DNA of 64,000 nucleotides from Panagrolaimus kolymaensis (taxonomy: Eukaryota; Nematoda; Chromadorea; Rhabditida; Panagrolaimidae), in NCBI GenBank assembly GCA_028622995.1, contig JAJQJQ010000015.1, positions 4,092,001 through 4,156,000 of the forward strand, written 5' to 3'. The position numbers and the translations under genes are program-made. The notes below the pieces were generated by a model. That model ran no database searches, was not told where the DNA came from, and saw only the letters and a list, made by a program, of their open reading frames with translations. Numbering within the stretch: the first letter of the stretch is position 1; every line of letters begins with the position of its first letter. Shown piece by piece: positions 11,662-22,214 of the stretch.

Positions 11662-14600
11662 ATGACACATGCAAATAAGCGAAAAGATATACAATGGCTG
11701 AGAGCATTGGCAATTATAGCAGTTCTTTGCTTTCATTTATGGCCGGAATATTTTCCACATGGATATCTTGGAGTTGATATGTAAAAAATTCAAAATAATG
11801 TTTAAAAAAATAATTTTTCTTTATTTTACAGATTTTTTGTCATTTCTGGATATTTAATGACTATGATTTTGGAAAATTCATCCGAGTTGCTCAAATTTTA
11901 TTTAAGACGAGTAAAACGTATATTTCCTACTTATTTTTTAGTTATTACTGTATTTCTTGTTATTGGAAATTTTATACTTTTGTCATCCCATTTTGAATTT
12001 CTTAAACAAGAAGCTCTTTGGTCAATTTTTTTCGTAAATAATTTTTATCCGATGTTTCATGAAAAGGAATACTTCGAATTGGTTGGAAATTTTTTTTATT
12101 AAATACAATTTGGAGTAATTTTTTAGGTGTCTGAGTTTAATTTTTTTGTTCATACTTGGTCACTTGGCGTAGAAATTCAATTTTATCTCATTGCACCATT
12201 TTTGATTACATTTATTTTATCGAGAGAAAAACCAGTACATTGGACTTTATTTTTTGGCATTGTATCTTGGTCGTTACAATATTTTATTCCAAACGAAGCC
12301 ATCTCTTTCGGTTTAGTATTTTGTCGAATTTGGCAATTTTTAGTTGGAACTCTTGCTTATTGCATTTCAAAATATCAGAATACGGAGTATTCACTCTTAC
12401 CCTTAAACGATGAAGAAAAGGATAATCAAGTTGAAGCTTCACCAATAATACATCAAAATTATGTATCATTAACTTATACTTTTTTTCTTGGTGTTATCAC
12501 TTTTTCACCAATTTCATTTTTACATCATCATTGTTTAATGCCATTTTTAATTCGTCTTCTTTGCACAGTTCTTACTGGGGTTTTTATCGTTTCAAACACT
12601 TTACAACCAATATTCTTGCCAACCATATTAGATTTTTTAATTGTTTATGTAGGAAATGCATCTTATGCCATTTATTTGGTACATTGGCCGATAATTATTT
12701 ACTTCCGATATTTTGAAATTAATAATGGTAAGCTTTCATTTTTTAATTTTAATTTACTAATTAGTGGAAAAACGTAAAAGTTAAATAAATTGTACATACA
12801 TATGCTGATTTTTTAGTCAAATTTTACATATTAATCTTAATTTTCGTGGCAGCCTTCATTATTCATGAATGCTTTGAAAAACCCGTTGGGAATAGTACAA
12901 AAATTAGTTTGGCTGTTATTTTTATATGTTGCATAATAATCTCAGCTTTATACTCTGGATTTTTCGTTCAAAATAACGATGTAAGTTATAGCATGATATG
13001 ATTTCAAAAATCGAATAAAACAAATTCAAAGTATAAAGAAAACTAAAACACGGAACTTAGCAAATGAAAGCTAAAAAAATATTTTTTAGAAAGGATATGT
13101 AAATAATCCTATTAAAGCTAATGAAGAAGAAGTTAAATCTTGTCAAACTTTTGATTATCCGGAATGTGTAACTGACACAGCGCAATCATTTTCAATCAAA
13201 GGCGGAGTAGAAACCGACAAGCTCAATCGCGTTAAGAGACCAAAGGAAAGCAAAGAGAAAGGGGAAATCGAAAGAAATCATGCATTTTTTGGATTTTTTT
13301 GTAGTTTTTTAAAGTTAACGACTAATTAAAAAATCCAGAATCCCTTTAAAAAAAATTGATTCCAGACGTTCTTCAAGTTAAGGCATTAGCTACATCTTCG
13401 TACAAGCAGTTTTTAATTCTATCAACAAAGAAAAAAATGGCTCCAGCCTAACTTTTTTCAATCTTGGCTAAAAAACGCGTTTTTATGTCATCTCATTCAT
13501 TTCGACTAGGAGTAAAAAAACATGAATATGGTTTTAAAAAATTCTATTCCAGACGTTTTTCAAGTTAGATAAACATCTATCTTTCCATGCAGGCCAGTTT
13601 CAATTTGATTGGAAAATAAAAAAATGGCTCCAGCGTAACTTTTTGCAACTTTCGATGCATCAAAACTTCACCTCCAGATGCCTTAAAAAAGTGATTGTTT
13701 TACTTAAACATATCTCCTTAATACTCTTTAGTCCTTTGTCAATCTTATTAAAACGTGAGAAAAAATGTTTGCACCTTTAATTTAGTAATTCTATCACCGA
13801 TATAAAACCTGTAGCTTTGCTTTCTAAAAAAAATCATTGCTTTTGCCTTTGTTTGACATTTTGGCAACATGCAAAAGGGATCGTCTGCTTGGCCGTTTCA
13901 AATCCGCCCTGATTACGCTGTGCTGATCCAATAATTGAAAAATATTTTATAGTGCCAAAGCCAACAAAACTACCTAATCCTCTTTTCAGATATTGCTCCA
14001 TCAAAGTATTTTTAGGATTTAAATTTTAGAAGAATTAATTGTGTTATTTAGCTAAATAATCATTCAAATAATACGATTATGATCACTGGTAATAGTTATA
14101 TATATTTTGCAATTCGAGGATTCATGGAAGCAATAAAACAGTCAAAAACAAAATTTTCAAAAGTTTATTTTATTTGTCGACCTACATGCGTGCTAATTGC
14201 TGGAGCATTAAACCAAAAAATTAAATCCAGGTTGGAAACGTTTCCATCCAAGATGAATTAATATTTTATAAAAATCTTGTCGATGATCTTTGAAGATAAT
14301 TTTTTAAGAAAAAGATAAACTATTAATTTAATATTTTCGACTAAATTTAAAATCTTTACTTTTATACTTTGTTTTTTAGTCCCACATGTAGCAATTTTGA
14401 TAAAGCCCATGATGCTTTATTTAGTATTGTCAAGCCAAATATCATCATTCATTTTAGCAGGTTTTTTCACATATTTATTCGAGGATCTAACTAATACTTT
14501 TTAGGATGGAATTTATTCCGACAATGGGACACTTTCCAATGAAAACTCCTGCTCTAGATCCAGCTATGAAAGAAATTAAAAAAACTTTATTACATATAAC

Positions 14601-15050
14601 TAATTTTACTCAACGTTTAATTATTATTGAACCTAATCCTTATTTTAAAGAGTAAGCAAATGATTAAATATTTTTGAATTATTATAAGTTTCAGCGTTGG
14701 ATATGCAAGCCCATTGAGTGTCGCACAAGCAATATTAACAAACTCTTCACTTTCAAAATTCAATGTTTCTATTGAGGTTAATTAAGCTTTACTTATTATT
14801 TTTTTTCAAGCGATTATTTTTTTAGCAACATCACAAACTTAATGATCCAAGTTGGAATAGGGTATTAGAAGCGGTAAAAAGCTGCCCAAAATGTGTTACC
14901 ATTCCAACAGAAAAAATATTTTGCTCCAAAACTATTTGCCCCGCTGTGGATTTACAAACTAAATTAGCGATATTTTGCGATGTAATTCATATGACACCAA
15001 GAACTTCAATGAAACTAACTTCAAGTTTACTGAAAGCTATTGACACTTAA
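11662..15050 (+). pseudogene. OAC-type acyltransferase (acyltransferase-3 + SGNH) interrupted by a transposon
   Basis: Exons: 11662-11780, 11832-12081, 12127-12727, 12817-12980, 13090-13175 continuing at 13927-14005, 14052-14230, 14380-14460, 14505-14651, 14695-14776, 14826-15050. Without the insert it encodes 670 aa. Family: multispanning membrane O-acyltransferases with a C-terminal SGNH domain. Seen: RALAIIAVLCFH with the catalytic-type His; GVDIFFVISGYL; HTWSLGVEIQ; then the SGNH parts ITGNS and D-x-x-H (DVIHMTP). A 747-bp element sits inside exon 5 after the codons for ECVT; removing it and one CTGA target duplicate restores a frame that aligns with the intact paralogue at 32983-35295. 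As it stands, translation stops at 13329, inside the element, so this copy would lose its SGNH domain. Every other exon is clean, so the insertion is probably recent. Confidence 0.85.
13176..13922. mobile_element. 747-bp non-autonomous DNA transposon with CACAGCG termini
   Basis: Terminal inverted repeats: the 13-bp ends CACAGCGCAATCA and, in reverse complement, CACAGCGTAATCA match at 12 positions; homology continues inwards (GGCGGA...GAAAC.G.CAAGC) with an 11-12 nt indel. It is flanked by the 4-bp direct repeat CTGA (13172-13175 and 13923-13926). The interior encodes no transposase and holds a direct repeat: TTCCAGACGTT..TCAAGTTA...AATGGCTCCAGC occurs near 13359-13465 and again near 13544-13650. 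CAC-type ends with a 4-bp duplication recall Chapaev-like elements, but the superfamily is not established. Confidence 0.85.
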
Positions 15051-15478
15051 ATCCTTTTATCATTTTTTTTAAATGTTACCATTTATGATTATTGTGTATT
15101 TCTCGCACATATGTAAATAATGAAAAAAAATTTAATCGTACATTTTTAAAGAGTAAACTTGGTCCAAGCTGGGCCGAAGTTCAAAGGACCGCGAGCTGGA
15201 CCGAATACATTACGGGCATGTCCGTCAAAAGTCTGTCCGTGGAAGAGGCCTGGATTTGGTCCTCATTCTCTTCTTCTTAGCTGAACAAATTTTACTTTGT
15301 TTATTTTGATACATATATCTTTCCTTTATCCTTTTTTTTATGCTTAAACATTTTTGTTTGTTTAAACAAGCGCGTTTTAATAATTTTTTGATTTTTTTAA
15401 AAATTGAGACAAGCTAAACAAATGGGTTAAAAGAAATTTTGTTTAAGTATCTACGTGTGCTGAATATGTTAAGGCTTT
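15051..15478. other. intergenic with a GC-rich repeat-like patch
   Basis: At about 15160-15265 there is a GC-richer patch with near-repeated units (GCTGGGCCGAA / GCTGGACCGAA) in an AT-rich flank. It may be a decayed mobile element; the ORF across it (15092-15280) has no features. Confidence 0.35.
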
Positions 15479-17016
15479 TTATTTACGAGCATTTGAAATA
15501 AATTCATTTCTATACATTTCAAACTCTCTCAAAAGTTTTGAATCATCTCGAAATGCAAAAACCAAAAAAGGAATAAATTTACTCCATTCCGCAGTTTCAA
15601 AAGCTGCCGTTGGTTGATGGCAATCATCCCAATCCTTAATTTGCATATCTTTGAAATTAGATAATTTGGGCCACTTTATCCTGTCGATGCGTCGTGGAGC
15701 TGTAATGTGCTCAGAGAAGGAAAGATTATTGAAAGGGCTGAAATCAAACGAAGATATAATCCAATCATACTTTCTATTTTTGCATCATACTTTTTTAACC
15801 AAATATCAAGTTTATAGCTAACTAATGATTGATCCGCATACCATATGGAGGAACCAATTAAGCGAGGATTATTGCTATCATTAAAATGAAAAAAATTAGG
15901 TCCAAATTGAGATATTACATAATTTTCGATATCTGAAGCAGTAAAGGGAAAACGATTAAAATCTAAAAAATAATTTTTTTTTTCATAATTAAGTTTACTA
16001 AATATTATTTATCATGTTTTCAAACTTTGCATAAGCTTACGCATAATGTTTCGCCATGTTTCAATTGTTGCACCAATTGTTCCAATTGGATACATTCTCA
16101 CTTTTGCATTTCCTCTTTTTGGTGGAATATTAACCGGATTACAGCATCGTGAATTATAAATATGTAAGGTTTTGTTATTTGAAAGCATCGGAATATGATT
16201 ATCTAAATGAAAAACTAAGAGATCTGCGTCTGATGTAATAAAAATAGTTTCGTTAGGTGAATATAAATTAGAAATCGGAAGAGCTGCAGCAAAAATTCTG
16301 ACTAACTATAAAAATGTGTACAATAAAATTTAAAAACGTTGCAAAAATGGTAATAATAATAGAGGTGCATGCTTACTTGGCTTAAAGATACGGGAGAGAT
16401 CTTTTCAGACTTTAAATAAATAATTTGTGTTTGCATCGTTTCTAATAATTTGATAGTCACTTGAGCTTGTTTATTATTTTCAAACTCTATTTTTTCACCA
16501 ATCAAAAATATAATTGCCGAAACATTTAATCGATTCCACGATGCAACGGTAAATGGAAGTAAAAATAAATATCTAGGTTTCAAGGATGATGTTAATATCA
16601 CTACATTACCGCCTTTTAATTTATTTTCATATATTCTATTTATAGCATCGTTAATGATAATTTTAGAAGAATCTCTAAAAAAATTTACGATATTTTAATA
16701 AAAGTTCTTTCGTTAAAAGCAAGAAAGCTAAGAATGAATAACTTTCAGATTTTATAAAAAAAATTAATTTTGACATAATTTCGACACCTCCTTGTTAGAA
16801 ATAGTAACAATATTTTAGTAAATTTAAAACTTACGAATCTAAGCAAGATAAATGAAAAATAATAAATACAAGTAATAATAAAAAATAAAATTTCTGAGCG
16901 AACTTAGATGCTATTAAATTTTTTGCATTTTCATACATATCATCCCTATAATCAATTAACATTATATCGTTATCAATTTTCTTAGAATTTTTTATGAAAG
17001 TTTGAATTTTTGACAT
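15479..17016 (-). pseudogene. glycosyltransferase-like type II membrane protein with TSDADL motif, frameshifted
   Basis: Exons: 17016-16835, 16674-16377, 16305-16041, 15962-15479. I do not recognise a named family. Seen: an anchor encoded at about 16850-16900 (FYFLLLLVFIIFHL); ILTSSLKPRYLFLLPFTV; FITSDADLL, a DxD-type metal/nucleotide-sugar motif; PVNIPPKRG...MYPIGTIGATIETW; and a C-terminus with DDCHQPTAAFETAEW. These suggest a Golgi glycosyltransferase. The last exon needs one extra base in an A run (about 15774-15781) to join ...WLKKYDAK to RKYDWIISSF; all other junctions keep frame. This is either a real single-base deletion, making a pseudogene that stops soon after, or a homopolymer sequencing error. 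The start at MSKIQ (17014-17016) is preferred over an upstream in-frame Met at 17064. Confidence 0.72.
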
Positions 17017-17351
17017 TATTTTTTGAGGCGGTACACGAAGGTGCACCACGAAATTTAGCCGCAAAGCTATTTGATATTAAATTTCTGTCAGAAAGAAAAA
17101 AAAAAACTCCCTTTATTCGTTCTTCTCATTTAAGCATCGAAACAGCCTGCATCTTTTTTCTCTCTTTTTTTAAAAATATCCATGCACATTCATTTTAATT
17201 ATTTGATCAACCGTAAAATATAAAAATGGTTTATCTTTCATCGTCAAGCAAAACATTTATTATGTTCACAAAATTTGATATGGTGTTGTTGATTTCTAGG
17301 TACTTTTATTTCACATATGTAGTTTTTGTATAATTATTTTTTTATTCAACA
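17017..17351. other. intergenic, divergent promoter region
   Basis: Lies between the TSDADL gene (minus) and the GT49 gene (plus). No gene is seen; if the upstream Met is used, the minus gene extends to 17064. Confidence 0.5.
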
Positions 17352-18960
17352 ATGAGGAATATAATTATATGGTATAAATATTTAGGATTTCTTTTATATT
17401 TATTTTTTATTACTAATCTATATTTTATTATTAATGATAAAAGATTGTCAACAATTAAAATCATTGATAACAATGAAAATTGGTATCATTTAGAAAATTT
17501 AACAATAATTAGAGAATGGAAAGTTGATTATATTAAAACCAAATTTTGTGTATGGTTTAATTTTACTAATAATGACATAATTCCTTCAAAAGATTCTATC
17601 ACATTATGCACTCATGGATCAGTTTCATATTCAAAATTTGTTTTTGAATATGTAAGCGAAAATTTTCTCTTTTAAATCCATTCTTATTTTAAAATTTTAG
17701 GTAAAAAATTGGAAAAGTTGTATTTCGGTTTCACTTTTAGTTGATGAAAATGGCATATTAGCCTTACTTGCTTATAGAAAACTTTATTATTGTTTTCCTG
17801 AAATGAGTCGCCTAGTTGCTACCCATGTTGTATGGAAGCAAACTGCTACATCACCTTGCAATCCTATGTTTATTCAAGAAAAATTTTTATCAACTAACTC
17901 TAATTCATTTCCTAGTAATTGTGATATTATGGAATATGAGAAATTTTTTAATCATACTCTTAAACATCCCTATCCACCAAATACTCTAAGAAATATTGCA
18001 CGAAAAGGAGCATTAACCAAATATCATCTTATTGCTGACATTGAGAATAAATTTTCTGAAAATGCTGCTGAAATTTTAAATCATATAATTCCGGGTAAGA
18101 TAGCTCAAAAATACTTTATATTTGCATTGTCGAACGTGTACCCTAACTAAAATAATTTTCTTTTGTTTTTTTTCGAAAAATTTATTTGATTTAAAGTTAG
18201 AACGAAGTCACAAAAACAGTAGAAATAGATTATTTGTAAAATTTTAGAATATGTTACAAATAATTCAGTTGTAGTAATAAGAAGGTTTGAATATGATGAA
18301 AATGAAATTGTTCCAAAAAATCCAAACATATTACAAAATTTATTGAATAAAGAGAAGTAAGTTGATTATTTAATTTCCTTCGAGTATTATTAACATAATT
18401 TAGAGCTTTTCCATTTCATATTCATTTTGCAAAAAAATATCATCACATCCCCGGTTTATCAAAATGGCTTAATTATTCAGCATTTTCGAATACCTCTGTT
18501 CTTTTAAATAAAATTAATTATCCGTAAGTTTACTTTTTTTAGCCTTGTATTATTGACGTGATCGAATGTCCACAACCAAGTGTCAATTTTCATTCTCCTC
18601 GATGCCTGCAATGTTAAATTCAACAAAAAAAAATTATATATTTTTTTTAGAGGGTATTTTTGGGAGCCACAATTAATTGTTCTTAATTCCCATCCTTTTC
18701 ATTTCGAAGGATTTCCAATACGATACATCGATCAACAAGCACTTCCATATGAATTATGCCGGGCTAATATTACATTTTACGTTGTTTCACATGTTTTTAG
18801 TTTTCATAAAGGTATTTCATCTAAACTACCTATATCCAAGTTCTCGCAGGATCCATATCGAGTAGCTAAGGGTAAAGCTATTTCCAAAAAGTTTATTAAA
18901 TATATTAATGATTTTTATCCTGATACCGAAAAAGTTTGTGGCATATGGTATAAGAGATGA
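17352..18960 (+). CDS. GT49-like (B4GAT1/LARGE-type) glycosyltransferase
   Basis: Five exons: 17352-17651, 17701-18094, 18248-18356, 18404-18523, 18651-18960; 410 aa. GT49 members add GlcNAc or glucuronic acid in the Golgi. Seen: an anchor at about 10-27; YPPNTLRNIARKGALTKY followed by LIADIE, which is where the family has its DxD motif (here D-I-E); and the C-terminal hallmark YFWEPQLIV...FEGFPIRYIDQQALPYEL...FVVxHxFSFHKG-like segment. The altered DxD may affect catalysis. All joins keep frame. A hAT-like MITE lies 200 bp downstream. Confidence 0.85.
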
Positions 18961-19160
18961 CTTTTTTTTCATTGTTTTATTTATTATTTGTAAGTAATAT
19001 GTTACAATAAAAATATATAAACAAAGTTGTTGTATGTGGTTTTAAACTTTTTTAAATGCTTGTAACTTTTCATAAAATCAAATTAAAAATAATACAAATA
19101 ATGACACGCGAAAAAGTAAAGAAGAATGCAATATTTTTTAAACTTAAATTTATTTCGCAT

Positions 19161-19385
19161 CAGGGATGCTCGATCGTTCGTGGTTCGGAGTTCGAAGTTC
19201 GGAATTTAAGGCAATTTTGTCCGAACATTGTTCGAAGTTCGGATGTTCGGACTTTAAAAATCAAATTTTTACGTCTCCGAACATGGTTCGATGTTCGGAT
19301 GTTCGTGATGTTCGGCCTTTTTTTCCCAAAAAATGTTCGAAGTTCGATGTTCGGATTTTCCAAAAGCCAAGATCGAGCATCCCTG
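19161..19385. mobile_element. hAT-like MITE, 225 bp
   Basis: Perfect 15-bp terminal inverted repeats (CAGGGATGCTCGATC and its complement) flanked by a perfect 8-bp direct repeat TTTCGCAT at 19153-19160 and 19386-19393. CAGGG-type ends plus an 8-bp target duplication are the hAT signature. The interior is built from TTCGGA/GTTCGAA repeats and has no transposase, so it is non-autonomous. Several overlapping ORFs across it on both strands are compositional artefacts. Confidence 0.93.
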
Positions 19386-19429
19386 TTTCGCATTGAACAT
19401 AACTTTTTATTTTATAATTTTGGTACAAA

Positions 19430-20899
19430 TTAACAGTTTTTTTGAACATAATTTTGTTTAACACTCATAATTTCGTTTATCCAATATCTCAACCATAATT
19501 TTGGTCTCCATGGTAAGCCCCCACTACTAAAGTTTTGTAATTTTTCTTTTTGAAATTTTCTTAGATTTTCTTCTGTTACTTCAGTCCAATCATTTACAAC
19601 CATGACCGGCATATTTTCATACAAAGGCATTAATTCACTTTTCATTACAATTGGCACTGCTCCCATGGCTAAAGCTTCCCATGTTCGAAGACAATCGATT
19701 CCATTTCCTGAAACACTTACAAATAAAATTCATTTTCAAATGGATGTTTTAACAAAAAGTATCCCCCAAATTTTCAAAGCGAATCCGCATACAAATTTTT
19801 ATCCTCCCTTATTTATTTATTTTTAGCTTCTTTCTTACCTGGAGGACTTATAACAAATTCAGAATTTCCCACATTTATCAAATAATTTTTCCAACTTATT
19901 TGATTTTCAATTATAAAAACTCTTGAATTATTTTCATATGTGTCTTTGAAATAACCCTTGATGTTCTTTCGATTTTTGTTTGTTGTAGGAGAAAAATTTA
20001 AATATAAAAGATATTTACGGCTATAATATGGCAATGGCTGTTGAGCAAATATTATCAAAGTTTCGAAATCTTCTCCTCGAGGCGCCACAACTCCAATTGG
20101 TAATGGTTTGAGTTTGGGATGCCTAAAAAATTAAAATATGTACTCTTCTTGTGGAACTTGATCGACTAGCGGTGCAAAAAAATTAATTTGGTGAATAGTT
20201 GCTCCATGAATTTTGATTGTTAAAAAAAACTTCCTAAATTAAGTGATTTTTACATTTACTTTTATGCTTCTCACCTTCCTACAACATTTTCAGCAAACCA
20301 AATAATTATTTTTGGATCATTTAAATAATTTAAATGTTCAGGAGATCCTGCAGAAAAATCGCCTTCATGTGTAATAAGAATATAAGGGTGTTTAATATTT
20401 GGATGGTAGATTTTAAAAAAGTTATCGACATAATCAATTTTAATATATATTATATCACCACAATTCACTTTATCTGTTGAAATAGCATTTTCATCATTGG
20501 CTCGAGAGTTCCATTTAAAATCGGATAAATTTCCAAAAACATGCTTAAACCCATAATCACTCGCTACAAATGGAGTGCCAAAAAGATATTTGTCACTGAT
20601 ATTAAATTTGCTTTTTAATTTTTCATAATCGAAATTATATTCTATCGTGTTTTCTGATACAAGTGAGGAATCTAAATCACTTTCTAAAAAATAATCGTTT
20701 TTTTCCATAATAATTACAATGTCACAATTTTTTTTAAGTTTGTTTTACATTAAATGAATTATTAAAACTTCTTACCTGTGTACGGTTGGTTTAACTCGAT
20801 TGAATCATGAATATTTTCATATTTGCAATCAGTCGTATAAATAATTAATAAAACAAAGCATATTAAACATAAGACAAATAGATATTTTGGTGAAAGCAT
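19430..20899 (-). CDS. exostosin-like glycosyltransferase, type II membrane
   Basis: Four exons: 20899-20776, 20683-20275, 20122-19839, 19707-19430; 364 aa. Seen: a signal anchor at about 5-22; PYILITHEGDFSAG; a conserved HPKLKPLPIGV motif just after intron 2; and in the last exon GIDCLRTWEALAMGAVPIV, the pattern that exostosin-like (GT47-related) and other GT-B enzymes use in their donor-binding half. A precise family and substrate cannot be given. Exon 2 starts inside an ORF whose upstream part (GATTATTTTTTAG) is the acceptor, so an ATG at 20706-20708 is not the start. Confidence 0.78.
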
Positions 20900-22214
20900 T
20901 CTATGGAAATAACTCTAAAAGTGTACATAATGAGAAGAGTTATCGTGTCCTCAAATTTTAATGAATTATGATCCGTTGGACTTTAAAGAAGAAAAAAAAT
21001 CCAATTCAATGCTAAAAATTATAAAATAAAATTTTTTAATTTCAATGTTTGCCAAAGAAAATCCAAGCATTGAATAAAATTATTTCTTTGCTTTAGTGAA
21101 AGCATACAACCAAGCAAATGATTTAGGTATAATTTATTTCAGATATTTTTTCTTCGCACGTATTCCATAGTTTCATTTTTTTAATTATTATTATTTTCTT
21201 TTTTAGAAATTACTTGATAATGCAATAGCGAATTTCTAAAGCTTAATTGTGAAATGCATTTATCATTGACATTTTAAAACTGAATTTAAGTAGGGACTAA
21301 GCCAGGATAGTCTAATGAAAAATTCTCAAAAAATTTTCCGATTTTTTTGCTGGGTAATTTCAAGGAGCATATTTTTGAAACATACTTTAAAACAGTTTTT
21401 TTCTTCTTCTTGCAGCAAAAAATCATATACATCACATCACATTGCTTGAATAACTAAATAAACCACGAACTAAGTCAATAAAAACCTTTAATATATTTTG
21501 AAATGTGAGAAATTTATTTATTTTGCGCTCTAACTGCTACAGTAACGATAAAAGTAAAGGATCCATAATCCACGTGTAAAAATTTCGTCTTTTTGCTTGC
21601 CTTTTATTTTTAATACTTTTTTCCTCACGTTTCACAGCTTTCTAAACAAACTACGGTTAAATTCGTATTAAAAAAGAATCATATTTCAAATGAAAATTTT
21701 GTGACAGCAATACAAATAAAAAATATTTTAAAAGATAAAAAAAGCAAACGGTATTTTTTTTTTATTAAGGGGTCATATAATTTAAATCATTGCAAATAAT
21801 TAGAAATATACTTTGAATTAGTATTTTGTTTTAAAACATCTAAAAATGGAAAATTCCAAATTACGTGGAAATTGGTATTCTCTATTATCTCTAAACACTG
21901 GTTGTAAAAATTCTCGGAGAATCAGTCTTAACAGATAATAAAAAGACTATTCAACAACCATTAAAAAAGCTTTGGAAAAAAGCGCTAAACTAAAGCTTTA
22001 GATATTTTCTTTTTCATTTTTTATATTTTGCATTTTAAATTTTTATCCTTCAATTTTTTCAAATCAAATTTCATTTTCTTATAAATCCTTTAAATTCCGT
22101 ATTGTGCTTTTGCTTTTTGATTTATGCTTATATATGGATATTCAATTTTGTTGCAAATCAATTGTCAAATAAAACTATAAGATTTTTAGTTTTTGAACAC
22201 TCAAAATAAACTTA
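20900..22214. other. 1.3-kb intergenic region, no gene seen
   Basis: Divergent 5' flanks of the exostosin-like gene and the GT14 gene. AT-rich; I found no supported ORF, RNA gene or clear terminal repeat. Confidence 0.55.

Noticed and set aside
13183..13329. Continuation of the OAC reading frame into the transposon as a natural C-terminus
   Set aside because: Sequence loses similarity to the paralogue at the CTGA duplication, and the true continuation is found on the far side of the element.
19056..19464. Several long ORFs on both strands (up to 126 aa) at 19.1-19.4 kb
   Set aside because: They run through the hAT-like MITE and reflect its repetitive, GC-richer interior. No start context, splice sites or known motif.
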